A DNA stretch of 64,000 bases from Streptomyces sp. NBC_01723 (GCF_036246005.1 NZ_CP109171.1:372001-436000); one strand, 5' to 3'. Counted from the first letter of the stretch, positions 1 to 9,950 are shown. Numbers and translations are program-made. The notes: generated by a model from the sequence alone, not told the origin.

Positions 1-672
1 GCGGACGACCTGCTGACCGAGACGGCGCTCCGCTCGCCGTACGGTGCGCGGCTGCACCAGGAGTGGCAGGACATGCGCGGCGAGATGGTCGCCGGCCAGT
101 ACCGGGACCTGCACGCGCAGGCCACCGGGGCGTCGGGCGTCGACGCGGCGCTGAGCGTCGCCACCCTCAAGAGCGCCCTGTACACGGTCGAACGCCCACT
201 GGCGCTGGGCGCGGTACTCAACGGTGCCGACGGGCCCGCCCTGGACGCGCTGCGGGCCGCCGGACGGTGTGCCGGGCTCGCCTTCCAGCTCCGCGACGAC
301 CTGCTCGGCGCCTTCGGCGACCCGGCGGTGACGGGCAAACCGGCCGACGACGACCTGCGCACGCGCAAGCTGACGTGTCTGCTCGCGGTCGGCCTCAGGG
401 CCGCCGAGGCCGGCGGCGACGCGGATGCCGCCGACGCGCTCGCCCCGGGGGTGCGGCCCGGCGCGGACGACGAAGTGCGCCGGATGCGCGACGCGCTGGA
501 ACGCACCGGGGCGCGGGCCGTCGTCGAGGCGACCATCACGGAGCTGGCCGCGAAGAGTCTGCGGCACTTCGCCCGTACCGGCGCCGAGCCCGCCGTACGC
601 CGTGAGTTCACCGCCCTGGTCGAGCGGGCGTCCGGTGTCGTCGCGGGGCGCACCACCGGGGAGGCCGCGTGA
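1..672 (+). CDS. crtE: Geranylgeranyl diphosphate synthase, C-terminal part (5' end outside window)
   Basis: This is the 3' part of a polyprenyl synthetase that should make the C20 precursor GGPP for carotenoids. The frame is open from the first base. The second aspartate-rich motif is visible (FQLRDDLLGAFGD, then TGKPADDDL), which binds the Mg-diphosphate of isopentenyl diphosphate. The first aspartate-rich motif must lie upstream of the window. The stop overlaps the crtI start by four bases (GTGA), so translation is probably coupled. The role rests on the family motif and on the adjoining crtI, crtB and crtV in the order known from Streptomyces coelicolor and S. griseus. Confidence 0.93.
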   Translation, partial: ADDLLTETALRSPYGARLHQEWQDMRGEMVAGQYRDLHAQATGASGVDAALSVATLKSALYTVERPLALGAVLNGADGPALDALRAAGRCAGLAFQLRDDLLGAFGDPAVTGKPADDDLRTRKLTCLLAVGLRAAEAGGDADAADALAPGVRPGADDEVRRMRDALERTGARAVVEATITELAAKSLRHFARTGAEPAVRREFTALVERASGVVAGRTTGEAA

Positions 673-2246
673 GGACGGTGACGGGCCCGACGGATCACGT
701 GGTCGTGGTGGGCGCCGGCCTCTCCGGGCTGGCCTGCGCGCTGCACCTGCTGGGCGCGGGCCGCCGGGTGACGGTCGTCGAACGGGACGACGGGCCGGGC
801 GGCCGGGCGGGCCGGGTGAGCCTGGGCGGCTACGAGATCGACACGGGGCCCACGGTGCTGACCATGCCGCACCTGGCCGACGAGGCGTTCGCCGCCGTGG
901 GCGACCGCCTCGACCGCCATGTCGAGCTGACGCCCCTGCATCCGGCGTACCGGGCGAGTTTCGCCGACGGGAGCGCCCTCGACGTCCACACCGACGGCGA
1001 CGCGATGGAGGCGGAGGTGAGGCGGTTCGCGGGCCCTGCCGAGGCGGCCGGCTACCGCGGGCTGCGGAACTGGCTGGAGCAGCTGTACCGGGCACAGATG
1101 CGGCGGTTCATCGACACGAACTTCGACTCGCCCTTCCAGCTGCTCCACCCCGACCTGGCCCGGCTGGCGGCGCTGGGCGGCTTCGGGCGGCTGGACCGGC
1201 GGATCGGCCGCTTCATCGCCGACCCGCGGCTGCGCCGTGTCTTCTCCTTCCAGGCGCTGTACGCCGGTGTGGCCCCGGCCCGGGCCCTCGCGGCGTACGC
1301 GGTGATCGCCTACATGGACACCGTGGCCGGCGTCTGGTTCCCCAAGGGCGGCATGCACGCGCTGCCCCGCGGGATGGCGGACGCGGCGGGCGCGGCGGGG
1401 GCCGGGTTCCGCTGGTCGTCCGAGGTGACGTCGCTGGAGCGGTCGGCGGGCCGGGTGCGGGCCGTGCGGCTGGCCTCCGGGGAGCGGATCCCGTGCGACG
1501 CCGTGGTGCTGACCTGCGAACTGCCCGCCGCGCACCGGCTGCTGGGGCGTACGCCGAGGCGTCCGGTGCGGCTGCGGCACTCCCCCTCGGCGGTCGTCCT
1601 GCACGCCGGAACCGACCGGACGTGGCCCGGTCTCGCCCACCACACGCTGTCCTTCGGCGGCGCCTGGGAAGCCACCTTCGACGAACTGACCCGCACGGGG
1701 CGGCTGATGAGCGACCCGTCCCTGCTGATCACCCGGCCGACGACGCACGACCCCGGCCTCGCACCGCCGGGCCGGCACCTCCACTACGTCCTCGCACCGT
1801 GCCCGAACACCGACGTGGGGCCCTCCGCCGCCGCGTGGCGGGACCTGGGCCCCCGCTACCGGGACGCCCTGGTCGCCGAGCTGGAGCGGCGGGGACTGGA
1901 CGGGTTCGCGGCCGGTGTCCAGGAGGAGTTGCTGATCACCCCGCTGGACTGGGCGGCGCAGGGGCACGCGGCGGGCAGCCCCTTCTCGGTCTCCCACACC
2001 TTCGCCCAGACCGGCCCGTTCCGCCCCCGCAACCTGGTGCGCGGCGTGGACAATGTCGTGCTGGCGGGCTGCGGCACCACCCCGGGCGTCGGTGTGCCGA
2101 CCGTACTGATCAGCGGCAAGCTCGCCGCCGCGCGGGTCACCGGCGGGGCCCGTACCGCCGCCCGTACCGTGCACCCCCGTCCGGCGCCACGAGCCGAGCG
2201 TGCCGATACCACCCCGACCGCGGAAGGCTCCCATGGCCCGTCGTGA
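669..2246 (+). CDS. crtI: Phytoene desaturase
   Basis: FAD-dependent desaturase of 525 residues that converts phytoene to lycopene. An N-terminal dinucleotide fold is seen ([18 protein letters not shown]), followed by the [10 protein letters not shown] motif of the CrtI family. The C-terminal FAD motif is also present ([19 protein letters not shown]). The GTG start overlaps the crtE stop, and the 3' end overlaps crtB by 14 bases, so this is a tightly coupled crtEIBV operon. The length is slightly above the usual ~500 because of a Pro/Arg/Thr-rich tail of about 30 residues. No missing key residues were noticed. Confidence 0.95.
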   Translation: MRTVTGPTDHVVVVGAGLSGLACALHLLGAGRRVTVVERDDGPGGRAGRVSLGGYEIDTGPTVLTMPHLADEAFAAVGDRLDRHVELTPLHPAYRASFADGSALDVHTDGDAMEAEVRRFAGPAEAAGYRGLRNWLEQLYRAQMRRFIDTNFDSPFQLLHPDLARLAALGGFGRLDRRIGRFIADPRLRRVFSFQALYAGVAPARALAAYAVIAYMDTVAGVWFPKGGMHALPRGMADAAGAAGAGFRWSSEVTSLERSAGRVRAVRLASGERIPCDAVVLTCELPAAHRLLGRTPRRPVRLRHSPSAVVLHAGTDRTWPGLAHHTLSFGGAWEATFDELTRTGRLMSDPSLLITRPTTHDPGLAPPGRHLHYVLAPCPNTDVGPSAAAWRDLGPRYRDALVAELERRGLDGFAAGVQEELLITPLDWAAQGHAAGSPFSVSHTFAQTGPFRPRNLVRGVDNVVLAGCGTTPGVGVPTVLISGKLAAARVTGGARTAARTVHPRPAPRAERADTTPTAEGSHGPS

Positions 2247-3228
2247 ACTGGATGCCGCACACATCACCGATCCCGGCCTGCGCGCCGACTACACCCTGTG
2301 CAGACGGCTCAACGCCCGCCACGGCAAGACCTACTTCCTGGCCACCCGGCTGCTCCCGCTGGAGCGCCGCGCCCGCGTGCACGCACTGTACGGCTTCGCC
2401 CGCTGGGCCGACGACATCGTCGACGACCTGGACCGGCACCGCACACCTGCGGAACGCGACCGGCTGCTGCGGGTCCTGGAGAGCGACCTCGCGCACGGGC
2501 TGCGGACCGGTGAGGGGACCGAGCCCGTGGTCCGGGCGGTCGCCGACACCGCCGCCCGGCACGGCATCGAGCACTCGCTGTTCGCCGACTTCCTCGTGTC
2601 GATGCGCAGCGATCTGCACGTCACGGACTACCCGACCTACGCCGGCCTGCGCGCCTACATGCACGGCTCGGCCGCGGTGATCGGCCTCCAGATGCTGCCG
2701 GTGCTGGGCACGGTCGTCCCCCGCGAGGAAGCCGCCCCGCACGCGGCCGACCTCGGGGTCGCCTTCCAGCTCACCAACTTCCTGCGGGACGTCGGCGAGG
2801 ACCTGGACCGGGGCCGCGTGTACCTGCCGGCCGACCTGCTCGCCGCGCACGGTGTGGACCGGCCGCTGCTGGAGTGGAGCCGCCGCACGGGACGACGGGA
2901 CCCGCGGATCCGCGCGGCGCTCGTCGCCGCCGAGGCCATGACGCGGGAGGTGTACCGGGCGGCGGAGCCGGGCATCGCCATGCTCGATCCACGGGTGCGT
3001 CCCTGCATCCGCACCGCGTTCACGCTCTACGGCGGGATTCTCGACGCGATCGCGGAGCAGGACTACACCGTGGTGCACCGCCGTGCCGTGGTCTCGCGCG
3101 GGCGTCGCGCGGCCACGGCCGCCACCGGAGTGGTGGGCGTCGTACGCGCGCGCCGACGTGCCCGCGGCACGCACCCGGCGCCGCTGACGGGCGATGCGGC
3201 GCCCCGGACGAAAGGACCCGTGCAGTGA
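2233..3228 (+). CDS. crtB: Phytoene synthase
   Basis: Joins two GGPP molecules head to head to give phytoene. The protein has 331 residues. Both aspartate-rich substrate motifs of squalene/phytoene synthases are present: [11 protein letters not shown] near residue 57, and [18 protein letters not shown] near residue 185. The ATG at 2233 was chosen because it sits behind an AAGG-type ribosome binding site and begins the conserved region at once; an in-frame start further upstream would only add crtI-antisense-like sequence. The gene starts inside the 3' end of crtI, and its stop overlaps the GTG of the Rieske gene. Confidence 0.95.
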   Translation: MARRELDAAHITDPGLRADYTLCRRLNARHGKTYFLATRLLPLERRARVHALYGFARWADDIVDDLDRHRTPAERDRLLRVLESDLAHGLRTGEGTEPVVRAVADTAARHGIEHSLFADFLVSMRSDLHVTDYPTYAGLRAYMHGSAAVIGLQMLPVLGTVVPREEAAPHAADLGVAFQLTNFLRDVGEDLDRGRVYLPADLLAAHGVDRPLLEWSRRTGRRDPRIRAALVAAEAMTREVYRAAEPGIAMLDPRVRPCIRTAFTLYGGILDAIAEQDYTVVHRRAVVSRGRRAATAATGVVGVVRARRRARGTHPAPLTGDAAPRTKGPVQ

Positions 3229-4232
3229 GTGACCGAGCGGACCGGACGGGCTGGACCCCGCCGCTGCGGCGGCGCGGCCGGTCGGACTGGGCGACCCAGA
3301 CTCCGACCTGGCGGGAGGCGCGCCCCGCACTGATCGACGATGCCCTCAAACGGGCGTCGGCGCGTCCCTCGGGCAACTGGTTCGTCGTCGGTGCCTCCCG
3401 GGACGTGCGCGCCGGTGGCCGTCCTTGTGGCAGAACCGTGGGCGGCACCGAGGTGGTGCTGTGGCGGTCGGACACCGGTGAGCTGCGCGGGGGCCCGGGG
3501 GCGTGCCCGCATCTGGGAGCGCCCCTGCGGGAGAGCCGCGTGGTGTGCGGGACGCTGGTGTGCCACTGGCACGGACTGGCCCTGGACGGCGGGCCGTTCG
3601 CGGGGTGGGAGCCGTTCCCGGTCCACGACGACGGTGTCCTGGTGTGGGTCCGGCTGGACGCGGTCGGCGGCGAGGAGCCGTCGGAGCGTCCCGTGGTCCC
3701 GGACCGGCCCGCTCCGGGCGGCGGTGTGGACGCCGTCTTCACGGCCGTCGGGCGGTGCGAGCCCCAGGACGTGGTCGCCAACCGGCTCGATCCGTGGCAC
3801 GGCTCGTGGTTCCACCCGTACTCGTTCGTGGATCTGACGGTGGCCCGGCCGCCGCTGGGCGACGCGGACGACGCCTTCGTGGTGGACGTGTCGTTCCGGG
3901 TGACGGGCCGTCTGGTGGTGCCGGTCCGGGCGGAGTTCACCGCACCGGAGCCGCGTACGGTCGTCATGCGGATCACGGAGGGTGAGGGGTCCACGTCCGT
4001 CGTGGAGACCCATGCCACGCCGCTGACCGCCGAGGGGGCCGCGCGTCCGCGGACCGCCGTCGTCGAAGCGGTCGTCGCGGCCTCCGACCGGCGGGGCTTC
4101 GCACTCGCGCGGGCCGCCGCGCCGGTGCTGCGCCCGTTGATGCGCCGGACGGCCGGGCGGCTGTGGCGCGACGACCTCGCCTACGCGGAGCGGCGGTGGG
4201 CACTGCGCAGCACGGGCCGGTTCCCGGGCTGA
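3225..4232 (+). CDS. crtV: Rieske [2Fe-2S] protein of the carotenoid operon (crtV position)
   Basis: This 335-residue protein has a Rieske cluster motif C94-x-H96-x16-C113-x2-H116 (in GACPHLGAP and CHWHGLAL), so it should carry a 2Fe-2S centre. The rest resembles the DUF5914 type found at the end of Streptomyces crtEIB operons. In the S. griseus and S. coelicolor literature this position is named crtV, called a methylesterase-like gene, but the Rieske motif seen here argues for a redox role. It starts at GTG overlapping the crtB stop. The last 52 bases overlap the 3' end of crtU on the other strand. The exact reaction is unknown. Confidence 0.85.
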   Translation: MSDRADRTGWTPPLRRRGRSDWATQTPTWREARPALIDDALKRASARPSGNWFVVGASRDVRAGGRPCGRTVGGTEVVLWRSDTGELRGGPGACPHLGAPLRESRVVCGTLVCHWHGLALDGGPFAGWEPFPVHDDGVLVWVRLDAVGGEEPSERPVVPDRPAPGGGVDAVFTAVGRCEPQDVVANRLDPWHGSWFHPYSFVDLTVARPPLGDADDAFVVDVSFRVTGRLVVPVRAEFTAPEPRTVVMRITEGEGSTSVVETHATPLTAEGAARPRTAVVEAVVAASDRRGFALARAAAPVLRPLMRRTAGRLWRDDLAYAERRWALRSTGRFPG

Positions 4233-5788
4233 GCGCGGCGGTTCCCGGCCCGGCCGAGTGCCCGCAGTACGGGTGACCGGCCGGCCCGGGGCACCGTCCA
4301 CAGCACCTGACCCCGCACTCCCCAGCCGGCGAGGAGCGCTCCGGCCGCCAGGAACCCGGTGGTGGCCGCGCGTTCCATCAGGGCGACGGGCAGGTCGCAG
4401 CGGATGGCGTCGCCGGCCAGCGTCACGTTCGGGTGGGGGGTCACGACGGTGGGCCGCCGGGAGTAGGAGCCGACGGGGAACAGGGGGCAGTCCGCGCGCC
4501 ATTCGTGCCGGGCGTCGACGATCCGGGCCCGCCGTGTCTCGGGGTAGACCCGGCGGAGGCTGTCGAGGAGGCGGTTCTGCACGGTCTCGGGGTGGGCGTG
4601 GACGGGGACCGCGTAGGCGTGCAGTTCCACCACCGAGCCTCCGGTCCGGGCGGCCCAGCGGGCGGCCTCCCCCTCGTAGCGCTCCAGCACGCTGATGTTG
4701 TCCAGTCCGTCGTAGCCGCTGGTGCCGAGGAACCCGGCGCGGTCGGCGTGGACCGGCCGGTCCAGCCAGAGCCGGGAGACGAGGAAGGGCGGTGCGGTGC
4801 CGAGCGAGGCGATGTCCTCGCGCCAGGCCGGTGTGCCGAGCCCGGGTGACGCGGCGGTCAGTCCGCGCAGGGCTCCGGGGTCGAGTGCGAGCACGGCGGC
4901 GTCGTACCGGTCCAGGGCGTCGTCGGTGCGCACCTCCACCCCCCCGTCGTCGTCCGGGTGGACGCCGCGCACGGGGGTGCCGGTGCGGAGGTCGGCACCG
5001 AGGCGCTGGAGGTAGTCGCCGAGCGGGTCCCACAGGGCCTGGGGGAACGGCTCGTCCGGCACGTCGAAGAGCAGGCCCTCGGCCGAGCCGAGGAAGTAGA
5101 TGTGGAACATCAGCAGCAGTTCCGCCGCGGACAGTTCCCGCGGGTCCGCGAAGAAGCTGCGGGAGAACACCTCGAAGGCCAGATGGTGCGCGGCCTCGGG
5201 GAAGCGGACGCGTTCGAGGAACTCCGTGGCGCTCATGGAGTCGAACCGGTCGTAGACCTCGGGCACCCGGACGTCGAGGAGCGGCAGGGCGGCCCCGGCG
5301 TCCATGGCGGCGAGGTCGCGCCAGCCGAAGGTGGGGCTCAGGGCGACGAAGCCGAGCGCGCTGAGCGGCGGGGTGCGCGGGACCCGGGCGAAGCTGTCGG
5401 TCAGTCCGCCGCTGTGGCGCAGCGGGTAGTCGGGCAGGGGGCGCAGCCGGTCGAGTCCGGGGTCGGTGCGCCGCAGCAGGCCGCGCAGGTTGTAGTACTG
5501 ACGGAAGAAGGCGTGGAAGCCGCGGCTCATGGTGGCCCCGGACCCGTCGGCGAGGCGGGTGGGCCGGCCCGCCAGCCGTCCGCCGAGTGTGTCCTCGCGT
5601 TCGTACAGGGTCACACGGGCGCCGCGTTCGGCCAGCAGGGTGGCCGCGGCCAGTCCGGCGATTCCCCCTCCGACCACGGCGACCGCTGGGGCGTCCCCGG
5701 GGTCGAGGCGGTCCCGGCCCGGCGGGGGCATCACGATCTCGGCCTTGCGGTCGCGTCCGCGCCGGGCCGCCGGCCGGTCGGCGCTCAA
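4181..5788 (-). CDS. crtU: Carotenoid phi-ring desaturase/methyltransferase
   Basis: CrtU turns beta-rings of beta-carotene into aromatic phi-rings (isorenieratene). The protein has an FAD fold (VAVVGGGIAGLAAATLL) followed by LYEREDTLGGRL, and a C-terminal FAD motif (NVTLAGDAIRCDLPVALMERA). The start is uncertain. TTG at 5788 overlaps the crtT stop (TTGA), has GGAGGTGG seven bases upstream, and the extra 19 codons have almost only G/C in third position. The alternative ATG at 5731 would give 516 residues. The 3' end runs 52 bases into the antisense strand of the Rieske gene. It is third or last in an SDR-crtY-crtT-crtU operon. Confidence 0.9.
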   Translation of the reverse strand: MSADRPAARRGRDRKAEIVMPPPGRDRLDPGDAPAVAVVGGGIAGLAAATLLAERGARVTLYEREDTLGGRLAGRPTRLADGSGATMSRGFHAFFRQYYNLRGLLRRTDPGLDRLRPLPDYPLRHSGGLTDSFARVPRTPPLSALGFVALSPTFGWRDLAAMDAGAALPLLDVRVPEVYDRFDSMSATEFLERVRFPEAAHHLAFEVFSRSFFADPRELSAAELLLMFHIYFLGSAEGLLFDVPDEPFPQALWDPLGDYLQRLGADLRTGTPVRGVHPDDDGGVEVRTDDALDRYDAAVLALDPGALRGLTAASPGLGTPAWREDIASLGTAPPFLVSRLWLDRPVHADRAGFLGTSGYDGLDNISVLERYEGEAARWAARTGGSVVELHAYAVPVHAHPETVQNRLLDSLRRVYPETRRARIVDARHEWRADCPLFPVGSYSRRPTVVTPHPNVTLAGDAIRCDLPVALMERAATTGFLAAGALLAGWGVRGQVLWTVPRAGRSPVLRALGRAGNRRAQPGNRPVLRSAHRRSA

Positions 5789-6516
5789 CGGGCCACCTCC
5801 ACCGGGGCGGCCGCACCGTTGCGGGCCAGGAAGGTGTGCACGAGGCCGGTCTGCCAGCCGGCGACGGGGGCCGCGCGTACGCCGGTGAACCCGGCGTCGC
5901 CGAGGCGCGCCGTGAAGGCGGGAACGGTGTCGAAGTGGACGACGCTGTGCCACAGGTGCCGGTACAGGGCGCGGTCGCCGCTCAGGGTGCCCGCGGGAAT
6001 GATCAGGCCCCGGCAGACGGCGTTCCACAGGGCGTGGTGGGCGGCCGAGCCGCTGAGGCTGTACTCGTGCACGGCGAGCCGGCCGCCCGGCCGCAGCAGG
6101 GCGCGGACCGCGGCGAGGACACCGTCCGGGTCGCTGACGTTGCGGAACAGGTAGGCGGCGAAGACCGCGTCGTACGGTCCCTCGTCGGTCGCCACGACTT
6201 CCTCGGCGGTCAGGTGCCGGAAACGGACGCGGGCCGGCCAGGGTTTGGCGAGGGCGCGCCGCAGCATCCCGGCGGAGGCGTCGACGGCGGTGATCCGGGC
6301 GCGGGGTGCGGCCCGCAGCAGGGCCCGGGTGGAGGTGCCGGTGCCGCAGCCGAGGTCCAGGACGTGCAGGCCGGCGCCGGCACGGGGCAGTTGGAGCCGG
6401 CGCGCGGAGCGCAGGAGGTCGGTGCGGTAGCCGGGGTTGAGGGCCGTGAGCCGGTCGTAGGTGTGCGAGGCGTGGTCGAAGGCGCGTGCCAGGTCGTGGT
6501 CGCGCAGGAGTGTCAT
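5785..6516 (-). CDS. crtT: SAM-dependent methyltransferase of the carotenoid cluster
   Basis: Class I methyltransferase of 243 residues, of the UbiE/MenG-like type. The SAM-binding motif I is VLDLGCGTGTSTRALL, followed by ITAVDASAGMLRRAL. Its homologue in the Streptomyces crtYTU operon is CrtT, whose substrate has not been settled to my knowledge. The ATG overlaps the lycopene cyclase stop (ATGA), and the stop overlaps the probable TTG start of crtU, so all three genes are translationally coupled. The start codon begins directly with the conserved DLARAFDHASHTYD segment, which supports the choice. Confidence 0.9.
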   Translation of the reverse strand: MTLLRDHDLARAFDHASHTYDRLTALNPGYRTDLLRSARRLQLPRAGAGLHVLDLGCGTGTSTRALLRAAPRARITAVDASAGMLRRALAKPWPARVRFRHLTAEEVVATDEGPYDAVFAAYLFRNVSDPDGVLAAVRALLRPGGRLAVHEYSLSGSAAHHALWNAVCRGLIIPAGTLSGDRALYRHLWHSVVHFDTVPAFTARLGDAGFTGVRAAPVAGWQTGLVHTFLARNGAAAPVEVAR

Positions 6517-7739
6517 GGGTGGTTGCCTCCGGTTCGTGGGGTGCCGTGCGGGCGTCGGGGCAGGAAGGGGAGTTCGAGGGTGGTGCGGAGCATCGGGCCC
6601 ACGGGTGTGCGCAGGCCGATGCTCCATTCCTCCCACGGGGTGGTGTCGCCGTCGAGGAAGCGCAGCAGCCGGTGCGGCGGGATCCGCCGGAAGAGGCCGG
6701 TGAAGAAGTCGGGGCCGTTGATCCGGCCGGTGTCCAGGGCCCGCAACAGCACCGCGTCCATGGCGAGGGCGCGCCGCCCGTGCGGAGGCGGCACCAGGGC
6801 GCGGCCCTCGTGCAGCGCCGCGGCGATCGCGCGGCTCTGCCGTTGGACGGCGGCGAAGGTGTATCCGGTCGCGGGCCGGGTGGCGCCGCCCGCGGTGCCG
6901 ATCCGGAACACGGCGGGGCCCACCCGGCGGGCGAAGCGCGCGTCGGTCATCGGGATCACCCCCTGCTCCGCCGACTCCACGGTGAACGCCCCGAGTTTCA
7001 GCACGTCGTGGGTGTAGTGGGTCAGCGCCGCCTCGTACGCCTCGGTGGTCAGCGGGGTCCGGGAGAACTCGGTGTACTCGACGAGCGCGCGGTCCGGTGC
7101 CAGGGGCAGTACGTAGCCGAAGGCGAGGCCGTGCGGCGGTTGCGGGACGCGGAAGTCCATGAGGTCGGCCACGCCGGTTTCGAACCGGTGTGCGTCGGTG
7201 CGCACGAACCAGCCCCGGAAGTGCTGGGCCAGCCGGGTCCGGGCCGGGGGGAGGGCGGGCCGGGGGCGGGAGTCGAACACATGGCGTGCGCGGAGCAGCC
7301 GGGCGCCGCCGTCGGGGGTGGTGCAGCGTACCTCCGCCGTGCCGTCGGCGGTGTTGCGCACCGTGTCCGCCGTCGCGCGCAGCACGCGTACGCCGGGGGA
7401 ACGCGCCAGCCGCGCGTGCACCAGCCGTTCGAAGTCCGTGGACCGGAGCATGCGGTAGCGCAGGGGCGCCGGGTCGACGGTGACGGCGCGGCCGTCGCTG
7501 CCGTGGACGCGCAGGTGGGACCAGGAGGCGCCGACCGCCGCACCGAAGTCGCCGGCACCGTGGGTGCCATGAGTGTCGTCGGTGTCTTGATCCCAGTAGC
7601 ACCAGGTCCGTTCGGGGGGGCGCAGTGGGCCGTCCGGCGCCTCCACGAGGGTGACGGTCGGGGAGGCGGCGGCCGTCAGCCGGAGCGCGAGGCTGAGTCC
7701 GGCCGCGCCGCCGCCGACGATGACGACGTCGGACGTCAT
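6513..7739 (-). CDS. crtY: Lycopene beta-cyclase
   Basis: CrtY-type flavoprotein of 408 residues that cyclises both ends of lycopene to give beta-carotene. The N-terminal dinucleotide-binding motif DVVIVGGGAAGLSLALRL is at residues 4-21. The CrtY family segments EYTEFSRTPL and GATRPATGYTF are present. The ATG at 7739 has the fold starting four residues in. It lies 23 bases downstream of the short-chain dehydrogenase gene and overlaps crtT by four bases. The combination of crtY and crtU predicts an aromatic carotenoid end product. Confidence 0.93.
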   Translation of the reverse strand: MTSDVVIVGGGAAGLSLALRLTAAASPTVTLVEAPDGPLRPPERTWCYWDQDTDDTHGTHGAGDFGAAVGASWSHLRVHGSDGRAVTVDPAPLRYRMLRSTDFERLVHARLARSPGVRVLRATADTVRNTADGTAEVRCTTPDGGARLLRARHVFDSRPRPALPPARTRLAQHFRGWFVRTDAHRFETGVADLMDFRVPQPPHGLAFGYVLPLAPDRALVEYTEFSRTPLTTEAYEAALTHYTHDVLKLGAFTVESAEQGVIPMTDARFARRVGPAVFRIGTAGGATRPATGYTFAAVQRQSRAIAAALHEGRALVPPPHGRRALAMDAVLLRALDTGRINGPDFFTGLFRRIPPHRLLRFLDGDTTPWEEWSIGLRTPVGPMLRTTLELPFLPRRPHGTPRTGGNHP

Positions 7740-7762
7740 GTCGGGCGCGGGGGCGGGCCGGC

Positions 7763-8473
7763 TCACCTGGTACGCCGTTCGACGACGGGTGTTCCGTCCG
7801 GGTCGGTGCGGACCAGTTCGGCGTCCGCCTCCAGCGCGTCGGCGACGGCCGCCACGACCCGGTGCGGGTCGCCTCCGGCCGGCATCGGCGGGGCCGTGCC
7901 CGCGACGGGCCGGTCGGCGAAGCCCGTGTCGAGGTGTCCCGGCCGGACCTCCAGGACCCGGATGCCACCGGTCCGGACCTCGCGGCGGGCCGCGTCGAGC
8001 CAGGTGCTCAGCGCCGCCTTGGAGGCGCTGTAGTCGGCCATGCCCGCCTGGGGGCGCCGCGCGACGACACCGGTGAAGGCGGCGATCGCCGAGCCGGGGC
8101 CCAGGACGGTGAACGCGGCGCGGAAGAAGGCGGTGGGCGCGAGGACGTTGACGGCCGTCAGGTGCTCCGCGATCTCGTCGCCGACCTCCGCCGCCGGGCC
8201 GAAGGCCACCGACCCGAAGGCGGTGACGACGGCGTCCAGCCCGCCCAGTTCCGTCGCAGCGCCGTAGACCGCGCGGGCGCAGGACGCGGGGTCGTAGGCG
8301 TCGAACGTGACGGTCGGGGCGCCCGGATGGGCTCGTGCGGCAGACGCGAGCCGCGCGGGGTCGCGTCCCGCCAGTGCCGGCCGCGCTCCCCGGGCTCCGA
8401 GTTCGGCGGTGAGGGCACCGCCGAGGACGCCGGTGGCACCGGCCACCAGTACGCGCGCGCCGTCGAGGTTCAC
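7763..8473 (-). CDS. Short-chain dehydrogenase/reductase at the head of the crtYTU operon
   Basis: NAD(P)-dependent SDR of 236 residues. The cofactor motif is VAGATGVLGGALTAEL (G-x3-G-x-G form), and the catalytic Tyr-Lys pair is in MADYSASKAALSTWL, so it looks active. The start is GTG (8473). It is the promoter-proximal gene of an operon with crtY, crtT and crtU and is separated from crtY by only 23 bases. I do not recall an SDR as a fixed member of the S. coelicolor crt cluster, so it may add a carotenoid modification or be a neighbour only. The substrate cannot be read from the sequence. Confidence 0.85.
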   Translation of the reverse strand: MNLDGARVLVAGATGVLGGALTAELGARGARPALAGRDPARLASAARAHPGAPTVTFDAYDPASCARAVYGAATELGGLDAVVTAFGSVAFGPAAEVGDEIAEHLTAVNVLAPTAFFRAAFTVLGPGSAIAAFTGVVARRPQAGMADYSASKAALSTWLDAARREVRTGGIRVLEVRPGHLDTGFADRPVAGTAPPMPAGGDPHRVVAAVADALEADAELVRTDPDGTPVVERRTR

Positions 8474-8585
8474 TGTCCACTTCCGATCGCAGGGTCAGGG
8501 CGGCGGTCTCGCCCGTCGTCGGTGTCGTCCGGGTATTCCGTGTCCCGGCCCGTGATGGATGCGGCCGGTGCCGTCCGGCCGGCGG

Positions 8586-9833
8586 TCAGTCGCCGGCCCG
8601 GTCGGCGAGCAGTTCCCGGGCGGCCCGGGTGCCCGAGGCGAGGGCGCCCTGCACGCTGCCGGTCGCGCGGTGGTCGCCGCAGACGTAGCGGCCCTCGGAG
8701 ACACGCGTCGTGCGGCTCGTCGGCCACGGCGGCGTCATCGCGGGCAGTGCTCCCCGGACGGTGTACGTGGCGACCGGCGTCCAGTCGCCGGTGTCGGTGC
8801 CGTACAGCTCGGCCAGGCGGCGCAGCACGGTCCCGTCCGCTCCGGGGCGGTCGGGGCCGAGCACGGAGGTGGAGACCAGCGAGGTGCCCGGGGGTGCGTA
8901 GGCGGGCGCGACCTCGGTCGGCACGCAGGTGTTCAGTACCGCGCCGGTGCCGTCCACCACCAGTGTGGGTTCGGCCAGGGGTGTGCGGGGCGCGGCGTGG
9001 TAGTAGGTGGTGACGGTACGGGTCTCCGGGACCTTAGGGCCCGGCAGCAGACGTGCCGCCGTGGCCGCGTCGGTCGCCACCACCACGGACGGGGCCCGCA
9101 GTTCCCGGCCGTCCGTCAGGAGTACTCCGGAGGCGGTGACCGCCTCGACGGGCGTCTCCAGCCGGAGGACTCCTTCGGGCAGGCCGTCGGCCAACTGTGC
9201 GGGGACGGCGCCGATTCCACCGGCGGGCAGACAGAGGGTCCCCCTGACCATGCTGCGCCAGACCAGGTGGAAGAAGCGTGCGGAGGTCTCCAGCCGGTCC
9301 TCCAGGAACACCCCGGACAGGAAGGGCCGCAGGATGTCGGTGACCACCGCGTCGGAGACTCCGGCGCGGGACAGGGCGTCGGCGGTGGACCGGTCGGGGC
9401 CCCGTTTGAGCAGACCGGCGGGGAACAGGGTGTCCCGGGCGGTGAGCGCGGCGAGGGCGGCCAGGTCACGGGCGTCCAGCACCCTCCCGGGCAGCAGCGT
9501 TCCCGCCGCCCGGGGACGCCGGGTCGGATCGGCGAGGCGGACGGCACCCGCCGGGGTGTGGGCGAGGATGCCCGGGGTGAACGGCCTCAGGCGCAGGGCG
9601 CGCAGGTCGAGGCGCCTTTTGACCTGGGGGTAGGAGGTGTTGAACACCTGGAACCCGCGGTCGAGCAGAAATCCGTCCCGCCGGTCCGTGCGCATCCGTC
9701 CGCCGACCGCGTCGGAAGCCTCCAGGAGCGCCACCCGCCGTCCGGCCCGGCACAGGTCCAGGGCGCAGGCCAGACCGGCGAGCCCCGCTCCGACGACGAC
9801 CGTGTCCGGGGTCCCGTGGTGGTGAGTCGTCAT
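8586..9833 (-). CDS. litQ: FAD-dependent amine oxidase-like oxidoreductase (litQ position)
   Basis: Flavoprotein of 415 residues with an N-terminal FAD fold (VVVGAGLAGLACALDLCRAG, then LLEASDAVGGRMRTD) and a C-terminal motif (YVCGDHRATGSVQGALASG). It belongs to the phytoene-desaturase/amine oxidase superfamily. ATG 9833 is chosen because AAGGAGGGG lies just upstream; the upstream extension has no ribosome binding site. It follows litR in the same direction with a gap of 117 bases, matching the litR-litQ pair described beside the light-induced crt cluster of S. coelicolor. A direct role in pigment synthesis is possible but not shown by the sequence. Confidence 0.82.
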   Translation of the reverse strand: MTTHHHGTPDTVVVGAGLAGLACALDLCRAGRRVALLEASDAVGGRMRTDRRDGFLLDRGFQVFNTSYPQVKRRLDLRALRLRPFTPGILAHTPAGAVRLADPTRRPRAAGTLLPGRVLDARDLAALAALTARDTLFPAGLLKRGPDRSTADALSRAGVSDAVVTDILRPFLSGVFLEDRLETSARFFHLVWRSMVRGTLCLPAGGIGAVPAQLADGLPEGVLRLETPVEAVTASGVLLTDGRELRAPSVVVATDAATAARLLPGPKVPETRTVTTYYHAAPRTPLAEPTLVVDGTGAVLNTCVPTEVAPAYAPPGTSLVSTSVLGPDRPGADGTVLRRLAELYGTDTGDWTPVATYTVRGALPAMTPPWPTSRTTRVSEGRYVCGDHRATGSVQGALASGTRAARELLADRAGD

Positions 9834-9950
9834 GCGCGCCCCTCCTTCGACAGCGGCCTCCGCCGGCCGGGAGACCGGATCCACCCGAGCACGTTCCGCC
9901 CGGTGAGGCCAGGCGGCACCGCCGTCGGGTACCCGAGAGGACGAGCGACG

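Noticed and set aside
3063..5816. A 917-codon minus-strand open frame over crtV and crtU
   Set aside because: It is a frame shadow of crtU and antisense crtV; the true crtU frame has FAD motifs.
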